Part shown: positions 1 to 5,240 of the stretch, piece after piece
Numbering within the stretch: the first letter of the stretch is position 1
Layout of the letters: each line of letters opens with the position of its first letter
Assembly: GCA_022571615.1 (NCBI GenBank)
Contig: JACZXM010000156.1
Span: 1-6,878, forward strand
Direction of reading: 5' to 3'
DNA: 6,878 bases
Source: Acidobacteriota bacterium
Lineage (GTDB): Bacteria > Acidobacteriota > UBA890 > WLXD01
Translations under genes and position numbers: made by a program
Notes under the pieces: model-generated
What the model was told of the DNA's origin: nothing
The model's input: only the letters and a program-made list of their open reading frames with translations
Database searches by the model: none

Positions 1-252
1 GAGGACCAGGAGAACTGCAGCCTGGTCGCCGCCATCGTGGCCATGGCGCACAAGCTCCGCATGCGCGTTGTGGCCGTGGGGGTCGAAACCGAGGTCCAGC
101 TACGCTTCCTGTGCGCCCTGGATTGCGAGCAGGTTCAAGGATTCCTGCTGGCGCTGCCTGCAAGCAGCGAGCAGATCACCGACATGCTGCGCAAGCGCCT
201 CGATCATCGCGACCGGCCCACCGTGCTGCCCTTCCGGCGGCGGGCCTCCTAG
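1..252 (+). CDS. EAL-domain protein (c-di-GMP phosphodiesterase family), C-terminal fragment
   Basis: The reading frame is open from base 1 to a TAG at 250-252, so only the last 83 residues are seen and the start lies outside the window. The fragment matches the end of an EAL domain: an AHKLRMRVVA strand (residues 16-25), a GVET motif (27-30), FLCALDCEQVQGF (36-48, with the conserved QG at 46-47) and a short basic tail. Active EAL domains hydrolyse cyclic di-GMP to pGpG. The usual motif is EGVET, but here the first Glu is Val26 (codon GTG, 76-78). It lies exactly 20 residues before Gln46, the spacing that separates the general base from the conserved Gln in characterised EAL enzymes such as RocR (E352 and Q372). 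The domain may therefore be inactive and act as a c-di-GMP sensor or scaffold. Upstream domains (GGDEF, PAS, others) cannot be judged. The family call is firm; loss of activity is inferred. Confidence 0.88.
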   Translation, partial: EDQENCSLVAAIVAMAHKLRMRVVAVGVETEVQLRFLCALDCEQVQGFLLALPASSEQITDMLRKRLDHRDRPTVLPFRRRAS

Positions 253-264
253 AGCCCCGGCGCG

Positions 265-297
265 CGACCCACGCCAGTTTCTTTGGCCGTCGGGTCG
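265..297. terminator. Imperfect stem-loop in convergent gap (possible bidirectional terminator)
   Basis: This hairpin sits in the 45-base gap between the convergent EAL and small membrane protein genes. Outer arms CGACCC (265-270) and GGGTCG (292-297) pair perfectly. Inside them ACG (271-273) pairs with CGT (288-290) and CC (274-275) with GG (285-286), with single bulged C residues at 287 and 291. The loop, 276-284, is T-rich. Position favours a terminator shared by both genes, but no U-tract follows the stem on either strand, so the call is tentative. Confidence 0.3.
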
Positions 298-498
298 TCA
301 GGCGCGGCCCGGACCGCGTAACACCCGCGCCGGCAACAGCAGCAACGCCCGGAGCGTCTCGAAGATCGCTCCGACTCCGATCCCGATGAGCCGCAACGGC
401 AGCGTCAACAGCCACACGATCGGGTATAGGATGAGCGCGATGAGCGCGACCGGCCAGCAGATCACGAATAACAGCAGCCACAACAAAAACGTCCACAT
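298..498 (-). CDS. Small hydrophobic membrane protein of unknown function
   Basis: This 66-residue protein is almost wholly hydrophobic. A long apolar stretch rich in Trp and Leu (about residues 4-33) contains prolines at 16, 26 and 34 and could form one long or two short membrane helices. A second, partly amphipathic hydrophobic segment spans about 37-55, followed by a basic tail (R58, R61, R65) that would favour a cytoplasmic C-terminus. The ATG (496-498) is preceded on the minus strand by GAGG with 8 bases of spacing, which supports both the start and the reality of the gene. The pattern YPIVWLLTLPLRLIGIGV resembles short conserved hypothetical membrane proteins I recall from proteobacteria; this is recognition, not a search result. 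It is divergent from the M24 gene and convergent with the EAL gene. No function is proposed. Confidence 0.72.
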   Translation of the reverse strand: MWTFLLWLLLFVICWPVALIALILYPIVWLLTLPLRLIGIGVGAIFETLRALLLLPARVLRGPGRA

Positions 499-528
499 AT
501 CTCGCCCCTCGGTATTGCCGTAGTCTCC

Positions 529-534
529 ATTGTA
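529..534 (-). promoter_or_regulatory. Candidate -10 element for the small membrane protein gene
   Basis: On the minus strand the hexamer TACAAT, one base from the sigma-70 consensus, would place a transcription start near 522, about 24 bases upstream of the ATG and leaving room for the GAGG ribosome site. No good -35 lies 16-18 bases upstream; the nearest TTGAAA (560-565) is about 25 bases away. The 85-base divergent region 499-583 must also drive the M24 operon, for which I find no convincing -35/-10 pair. Confidence 0.25.
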
Positions 535-583
535 CTAGACGTGCATCGGGTCAGGTTGGTTTCAAACACAGGAGCCGAGCTTC

Positions 584-1897
584 ATGAGTCGAACGTTGCG
601 CCTTCTCATCGGTCTCACGCTGTTTACCCTGAGCGCTCTCGACCCGGCACTCGCGCAGGAAGCGCGGAGCCGCTGGGAGCGCATGGCGCAGATTCGCCGT
701 GATAAGTTCGACCATGTTCTGCCCGATGCGATGCGGGAGAACGGTATCGACATGTGGATTACCGTGGTCAGGGAGGGATTGTACGATCCGCTGTTCGAGG
801 ACCTCGGCCGAGGCTACGTAGGAGACATCGGATACTACATTTTCACCGATCGCGGCAGCGACCGGATCGAGCGCGCCGCGCTCGGCATCGACGGCTACCT
901 GCTGGAACGAAACGGCGCCTACGACTTGTTCGGCAGTGCGGACCTGCGCCAGTTCGTCGCCGAGCGCGACCCGAAGCGCATCGGGGTGAACATGTCGCGT
1001 TCGATCGGTGCCGCCGACGGGCTCTCGCACAGCAGCTTCGAGCGTCTGGTCGAGATCCTGGGCCAGCCCTATGCAACGCGGATGGTATCGGCCGAGCGGT
1101 TGATCTCGGCGTTCCGGTCGCGGCGCGTGGCCACCGAGATCGTCGCCTTCGCCGAGGCCGGGGAGCTGTCGCGCCAGATCGCCGAACGAGCCCTCTCCAA
1201 CGAGGTGATCGTCCCCGGGGTCACCGCGCTCGAGGACGTCGCCTGGTGGATGATGGACGAGTTGCTGTCGCGTGGCCTGGACACGTCGTTCGACTTTCCG
1301 TCCGTGTACATCACCGGCCCGGAGGGGATCTTGGCGACATCGAGCGAGCGGATCATCCAGCGTGGTGATCTATTGATGATCGACTGGGGGGTGGGCTATC
1401 TGAACCTCTACACCGACATGAAGCGCATCGGCTACGTGCTCAGGGCCGGCGAAACGGCGGTCCCGGCGGGTATCCAGAACGCGTTCGAACAGGGCCTGCG
1501 CGTGCGCGAGATCATCCGCAAGACGATCTCCGCCGGTCCCACAGCCGGGGAAATGCTCGATCGTCTGAACGCCGAGATCGCCGCCGCCGGTTTCGAGATC
1601 ATGAAGCAGTTCAACGTTGTCTCGGGCGGGCCGATGACCGAGGTGATGATCGGCTGCCATTCGGTGGGCAACCTGGGGCACGGAATCGGCCCCTCGATCG
1701 CCGCCTTCAACCCGTTGCGGATGACCTTCGAGATCAAGCCGAGCAACCTGTTCTCGATCGAGCTGTTCGCCTGGACCGCGGCTCCGGAATGGGGTGGGGC
1801 CAAGGTGCGAATCCCGCTCGAGGATGATGCGATCGTCACCGAGCGCGGCGTCGAGTGGCTTTATCCGGTCAACCAGCGGATCCTGCTGATCCGCTGA
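584..1897 (+). CDS. Exported M24-family metallopeptidase (creatinase/aminopeptidase P fold)
   Basis: The 437-residue protein starts at ATG 584, with AGGAG (570-574) nine bases upstream. A Sec signal peptide is clear: basic MSRTLR, hydrophobic residues 7-19 and an ALA|QE cleavage site after residue 24, so the enzyme acts in the periplasm. Residues about 40-165 would be the creatinase-type N-terminal domain and about 170-437 the pita-bread M24 domain. The five metal ligands can be assigned: D267 (LMIDWG), D278 (LYTDMK), H366 (GHGIG), E393 (SIELF) and E413 (VRIPLEDD); the D-to-D spacing of 11 equals that of E. coli aminopeptidase P. The two non-ligand active-site histidines of that enzyme (H243, H361) have no counterpart: A373 sits seven residues after H366, and no His lies in the 30 residues before D267. 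The PEW...VRI.LEDDA ending resembles a secreted M24 subgroup of unknown substrate. It leads an operon with TRAP permeases 47 bases downstream. It could be a dipeptidase or an amidinohydrolase-like enzyme rather than an Xaa-Pro peptidase. Confidence 0.9.
   Translation: MSRTLRLLIGLTLFTLSALDPALAQEARSRWERMAQIRRDKFDHVLPDAMRENGIDMWITVVREGLYDPLFEDLGRGYVGDIGYYIFTDRGSDRIERAALGIDGYLLERNGAYDLFGSADLRQFVAERDPKRIGVNMSRSIGAADGLSHSSFERLVEILGQPYATRMVSAERLISAFRSRRVATEIVAFAEAGELSRQIAERALSNEVIVPGVTALEDVAWWMMDELLSRGLDTSFDFPSVYITGPEGILATSSERIIQRGDLLMIDWGVGYLNLYTDMKRIGYVLRAGETAVPAGIQNAFEQGLRVREIIRKTISAGPTAGEMLDRLNAEIAAAGFEIMKQFNVVSGGPMTEVMIGCHSVGNLGHGIGPSIAAFNPLRMTFEIKPSNLFSIELFAWTAAPEWGGAKVRIPLEDDAIVTERGVEWLYPVNQRILLIR
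1874..1896 (+). repeat. Perfect 9-bp inverted repeat over the M24 stop codon
   Basis: CAGCGGATC (1874-1882) and GATCCGCTG (1888-1896) form a perfect 9-bp stem with a 5-base CTGCT loop. The 3' arm runs into the TGA stop (1895-1897) of the M24 gene, and the TRAP permease genes begin 48 bases further on. There is no U-tract, so a full rho-independent terminator is unlikely. An RNA-processing or stabilising hairpin separating M24 and permease expression is possible. The repeat is directly visible; its role is inferred. Confidence 0.55.
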
Positions 1898-1944
1898 GGT
1901 CGAGCTCAGCCCGTGGCGCATTCGTGGCCAACTAAGGAAGAGCA

Positions 1945-2502
1945 GTGAAGCTGAGCCGGGGAATCGACGCGATCAACGAACGGATCGGGCGCGCCGTGCG
2001 CTGGCTGGTGTTGGCGATGGTGCTGATTGGCGCCTTCAACGCCGTGGCGCGTTATCTGGGGCGCTGGATCGGGTTGAACCTGAGCTCGAACGCCTATCTC
2101 GAGGCCCAGTGGTATCTGTTCAGCCTGGTGTTCCTTCTTGGAGCTGCCTACACGCTCAAGCACGATGGTCACGTGCGTGTCGACGTGTTGTACGGGCGCC
2201 TCTCCAAGCGTGGGCAAGCGTGGATCGACCTGATCGGCACCGTGGTGTTCCTGATGCCGTTCTGCGTCTTCTGCCTCTGGGTGTCGTGGCCCACGGTGCA
2301 TAACTCCTGGATCGTGCGAGAAGGCTCGGCTGACCCGGGCGGTCTGCCGCGCTATCCGATCAAGAGCATGATTCTGGTGGCGTTCGTTCTGCTGCTGGCT
2401 CAAGGCGTCGCCGAGGCGGCGCGGAAGATTGCGCTGCTACGCGGCGAACTTCCCGCCGTCGCCCACGAACATCAGGGCTCCGATTCGGATCCGACAACGT
2501 GA
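1945..2502 (+). CDS. TRAP transporter small permease (DctQ family)
   Basis: This 185-residue membrane protein is the small (Q) subunit of a tripartite ATP-independent periplasmic transporter, which pairs with the M subunit in secondary uptake of organic acids or similar solutes. Four hydrophobic segments are visible: about 19-38, 55-71, 95-115 and 139-157. Family signatures are EAQWYLFSLVFLLGAAYTL (53-71), HVRVDVLYGRLS (76-87) and a loop EGSADPGGLPRYPIK (126-140) of the kind seen in DctQ proteins of the larger organic-acid branch. The start is GTG 1945 with AAGGAAG (1934-1940) four bases ahead; no upstream ATG in frame fits better. It follows the M24 gene by 47 bases, and its TGA overlaps the next start in a GTGA arrangement, so translational coupling with the large permease is likely. 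The soluble tail (about 160-185) is acidic and polar. Confidence 0.92.
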   Translation: MKLSRGIDAINERIGRAVRWLVLAMVLIGAFNAVARYLGRWIGLNLSSNAYLEAQWYLFSLVFLLGAAYTLKHDGHVRVDVLYGRLSKRGQAWIDLIGTVVFLMPFCVFCLWVSWPTVHNSWIVREGSADPGGLPRYPIKSMILVAFVLLLAQGVAEAARKIALLRGELPAVAHEHQGSDSDPTT

Positions 2503-3821
2503 GCGGCGACTGGCTCGCACCGGTCATGTTCGTCGTAGTGTTTATCCTGATCTTCACCGGCTTTCCGGTCGCCTTCGCGCTCGGTGGCACCGCGTTGCTG
2601 TTTGCCTTCGCCGGGGTGGCGGCGGGCTACTTCGATTGGGCGCTGCTGTACGCTCTGCCCGAGCGGATCTTCGGCATCATGTCGAATTTCGTCTTGCTGG
2701 CGGTGCCGTTCTTCATCTTCATGGGCACGGTGCTCGAGAAATCCGGCCTGGCCGAGGACCTGTTGCGCACAATCGGGAAGCTGTTCGGGCCGCTACGTGG
2801 CGGTCTGGCGCTGGCGGTGGTGCTGGTCGGGGCGTTGATGGCGGCGGCCACCGGAGTCGTCGGTGCCTCGGTCGTCGCCATGGGGTTGATCTCGTTGCCG
2901 ATCATGCTGCGCTACGGCTACTCGCCAGAGCTGTCCACCGGCGTAATCGCCGCCTCCGGAACTCTCGGCCAGATCATTCCACCCAGCGTGGTACTGGTCG
3001 TGCTGGCCGACCAGATGGGCATATCGGTTGGCGATCTGTTCGTCGGCAGCCTATTACCCGGCCTGATGCTGGCGGGGATGTACGCCTTGTACGTGATCGG
3101 GGTCGCGATCCTGAAGCCGCAGGCGGCCCCGGCGCTACCGGCCCACGAACGAGAGTCCTTCGGGCCCGAGTTACTGCGGCAGGTGATCCTGGTCATGATC
3201 CCGCCGCTGCTGTTGATCCTGCTGGTGCTGGGCAGCATCTTCGCCGGCGTGGCCACCCCTACCGAAGCCGGCGCGCTCGGCGCGCTCGGGGCTATGGTGC
3301 TGGCATGGCTCAACCGCCGACTCAGCATGGACGCCCTGAGCGCTGCTCTCGATCACACCACACGGCTGACCTCGATGGTGGTCTTCCTGCTCATTGGCTC
3401 CACCGCGTTCGCCCTCGTGTTCCGTGGCTTGTACGGAGACGTGTGGATCGAGAACCTGCTGACCGGGCTCCCTGGAGGCACGATTGGATTCCTGCTGGTG
3501 GCCAATCTGAGCATCTTCGTGCTCGGCTTCTTTATCGATTTCTTCGAGATCGCCTTCATCATCATCCCGTTACTGGCCCCCGCAGCTCGATTGCATGGCA
3601 TCGATCTGGTCTGGTTCGGGGTGATGATCGGGATGAACCTGCAGACCTCTTTCCTGACACCGCCGTTCGGATTCGCGCTCTTTTACCTGCGAAGTGTCGC
3701 GCCCGCGCAGGTACGAACGCTGGACATCTACCGCGGCGCGGTACCGTTCATCGCCATCCAGCTGATCGGTCTGTTGTTGATCATCCTGTTCCCGGAGATC
3801 GTCACCGCGCTGCTGGACTAA
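2499..3821 (+). CDS. TRAP transporter large permease (DctM family)
   Basis: This 440-residue, highly hydrophobic protein is the transport-catalysing M subunit of a TRAP system and has the normal family length. It starts with GTG at 2499 inside the end of the DctQ gene (4-base overlap), which explains the lack of a separate strong ribosome site. Typical DctM features are an N-terminal helix ending in FTGFPVAFALG, a helix pair around FVLLAVPFFIFMG, the sequence GTLGQIIPPSVVLVVLADQMG, the conserved GVATPTEAGALGA (250-262) and QTSFLTPPFGFALFYL (382-397). About 11-12 membrane helices are expected, filling most of the chain. Known TRAP M subunits couple substrate import to a Na+ gradient. The cognate binding protein is probably the DctP encoded on the opposite strand at 5241-6359, since no other P subunit is in the window. 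No terminator is evident after the stop. Confidence 0.95.
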   Translation: MSGDWLAPVMFVVVFILIFTGFPVAFALGGTALLFAFAGVAAGYFDWALLYALPERIFGIMSNFVLLAVPFFIFMGTVLEKSGLAEDLLRTIGKLFGPLRGGLALAVVLVGALMAAATGVVGASVVAMGLISLPIMLRYGYSPELSTGVIAASGTLGQIIPPSVVLVVLADQMGISVGDLFVGSLLPGLMLAGMYALYVIGVAILKPQAAPALPAHERESFGPELLRQVILVMIPPLLLILLVLGSIFAGVATPTEAGALGALGAMVLAWLNRRLSMDALSAALDHTTRLTSMVVFLLIGSTAFALVFRGLYGDVWIENLLTGLPGGTIGFLLVANLSIFVLGFFIDFFEIAFIIIPLLAPAARLHGIDLVWFGVMIGMNLQTSFLTPPFGFALFYLRSVAPAQVRTLDIYRGAVPFIAIQLIGLLLIILFPEIVTALLD

Positions 3822-3880
3822 CTGCTTGCTGCTCGGCGTCCTGGCGATGGATGAGCGCGGCAACGTGCGACCACGGCGTG

Positions 3881-5182
3881 CTACTTCGGGCGCAGTACGA
3901 ACAGCCCGCGCTGGATGTCGGAAACGATGACGATACCCGACGGGAAGCCGGCATAGATGCCCCACGCACCCGAGAAGGCGGTGGCGTCGTTATCGGGGTA
4001 GGTGTCGAACCAGCCTATTGGCTGTGGGTAGCGGCGGCTCGATATGTCGACGACCCGCATTCCGCCGCGATAGGCCGACAAGAACAGCTTGTCGCCCTGG
4101 ACCATGCTGTTGTGGTCGATGGTCGGCAGGTCCCAGATGAGCCGGTTCGCGAGCTTCGGGTTTTCCAACCTAGCAACGCGGATCACGTACGTGGTCATGG
4201 AGGAGACGTTGCCGTTGAAGCGCTCGTCGAGCTCGTCGTTCAGATAGAGAAACTTGCGATCGGAACTGAGCCAGCCGCTGTGCCCGTACGTTGCGTTCTC
4301 GTACACCAGGTTGGACAGCGTCACCGGGGCGGACTTGTCGGTGACATCGATGATGTGCAGGCCCATCGGGCCGGTGAAGGCGAACGCGATCTCGCGCCCT
4401 TTGTAGCGCCCCTTGGTGTAGGTGACCACCTGGACGTCGTGGACGGAGGTCACGTTCCAGGCCACCGGCTCGAGCACCGGGTTGGCCGGGTCGCTGAGGT
4501 CCACTGCGACCAAGCCTCCACGGGCCAGGTTCGCTCCGAGCACATAGGCGTAACCGCTCTGCTCGTTGACGAAGATGTTGTGGGCCGTGGACAGCCCCAG
4601 ATCGGTCACAGTGCGCACCACGCGCACCTTGCCCTTGTCGATCCTGGACAGCCTGATCACCTGGATCCCACCCGATCGCTCATTGACCGAATACGCGTAC
4701 TCGCCGTACACCGCCATGTCCCGCCAGCTCGACACCGGCCCGGGGATCACCGCAACGATGGAGGGGTTGACCGGATCCGTGATCTCGACGAACGCGGTGC
4801 CACTGGTGAGCCCGATGATCGCGTACTCGCGCCCCGAGGGCGATGTGTAGCCCCAGATGTCGCTGGCGTTCGTCGGCACGCCGGTGAGATCGGTTCCTGT
4901 CATCCAGCTCTGGAGCGTCACACCGCTTGCGGGGAAGCCGAGCACGCTGCCGCGTGCGGCCGAGGCGCCTATTTCCAGACCGGTGATGCCACGCCCGGAG
5001 TAGGGTGTCGGGATGCCATCGCGGCCGTACCCGTAGGCGCCGAGAGCCCAGTACGAGTTGGGCGGCACACTCCATCCGGGGTGCGACCCTTGCTGGGCCG
5101 ACGGCAGGGCAAGGAACGGCGACGACAGCGCGGTGATCATCACGCCAAGCCCGATGGCACGAATCTGGCGACCGTTGGGCAT
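3881..5182 (-). CDS. Secreted choice-of-anchor-B / LVIVD-repeat protein
   Basis: The chosen start, ATG 5182, gives 433 residues with a signal peptide (R5, R8, hydrophobic 9-26, LPSA|QQ after residue 29). AGAAGGG lies 11 bases upstream. The frame stays open to 5485, but that extension would overlap the DctP gene and bury the signal peptide, so I reject it. The body matches the choice-of-anchor-B family: NASDIWGY (105-112), GTAFVEITDPVNP (128-140), a THxGW-like YGHSGWLSSD, DELDER (316-321), IDHNSM (355-360), WFDTYPDND (391-399) and a GLFVLRP end (426-432). Repeated blocks of the type GLHIIDVTDKSAP are LVIVD-like beta-propeller blades. Many relatives carry a C-terminal sorting or anchoring domain; this one stops immediately after the propeller, so it should be a soluble periplasmic or secreted protein. 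It lies 58 bases downstream of the DctP gene in the same direction. No enzymatic role is known to me for the family. Confidence 0.87.
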   Translation of the reverse strand: MPNGRQIRAIGLGVMITALSSPFLALPSAQQGSHPGWSVPPNSYWALGAYGYGRDGIPTPYSGRGITGLEIGASAARGSVLGFPASGVTLQSWMTGTDLTGVPTNASDIWGYTSPSGREYAIIGLTSGTAFVEITDPVNPSIVAVIPGPVSSWRDMAVYGEYAYSVNERSGGIQVIRLSRIDKGKVRVVRTVTDLGLSTAHNIFVNEQSGYAYVLGANLARGGLVAVDLSDPANPVLEPVAWNVTSVHDVQVVTYTKGRYKGREIAFAFTGPMGLHIIDVTDKSAPVTLSNLVYENATYGHSGWLSSDRKFLYLNDELDERFNGNVSSMTTYVIRVARLENPKLANRLIWDLPTIDHNSMVQGDKLFLSAYRGGMRVVDISSRRYPQPIGWFDTYPDNDATAFSGAWGIYAGFPSGIVIVSDIQRGLFVLRPK

Positions 5183-5202
5183 CAGATCAGGAACCCTTCT
5201 CA

Positions 5203-5236
5203 GGGGCGAGAAACTCGCATCAGTGTACCTCGCCCC
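5203..5236 (-). repeat. Perfect 8-bp inverted repeat between the DctP and propeller genes
   Basis: On the plus strand GGGGCGAG (5203-5210) and CTCGCCCC (5229-5236) are exact inverted copies separated by 18 bases. They fill most of the 58-base gap between the DctP stop and the propeller start. In the minus-strand transcript the 3' arm ends just two bases before the AGAAGGG ribosome site (5194-5200). There is no U-tract. It may be a processing or stability hairpin, or may influence access to the ribosome site; the role is inferred. Confidence 0.5.
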
Positions 5237-5240
5237 AGGG

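Noticed and set aside
176..496. 106-codon minus-strand frame overlapping the small membrane protein
   Set aside because: It is Arg/Ala-rich, overlaps the EAL coding end, and lies in another frame of the better-supported hydrophobic protein with its own ribosome site.
515..538. Sigma-70 promoter for the M24 operon from TTGCCG and TACTAG
   Set aside because: The spacing between the two hexamers is only 12 bases, too short for a sigma-70 promoter.
551..1030. 159-codon minus-strand open frame inside the M24 gene
   Set aside because: It is antisense to a gene with a signal peptide and complete metal-binding motifs, and shows no domain of its own.
3269..3288. Tandem GGCGCGCTC repeat
   Set aside because: It encodes the repeated Gly-Ala-Leu of the conserved DctM motif after PTEAG and needs no other explanation.
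3822..3880. Terminator between the convergent DctM and propeller genes
   Set aside because: Only a 4-bp CGTG/CACG stem (about 3864-3875) is visible, with no T-run on either strand; not enough to annotate.
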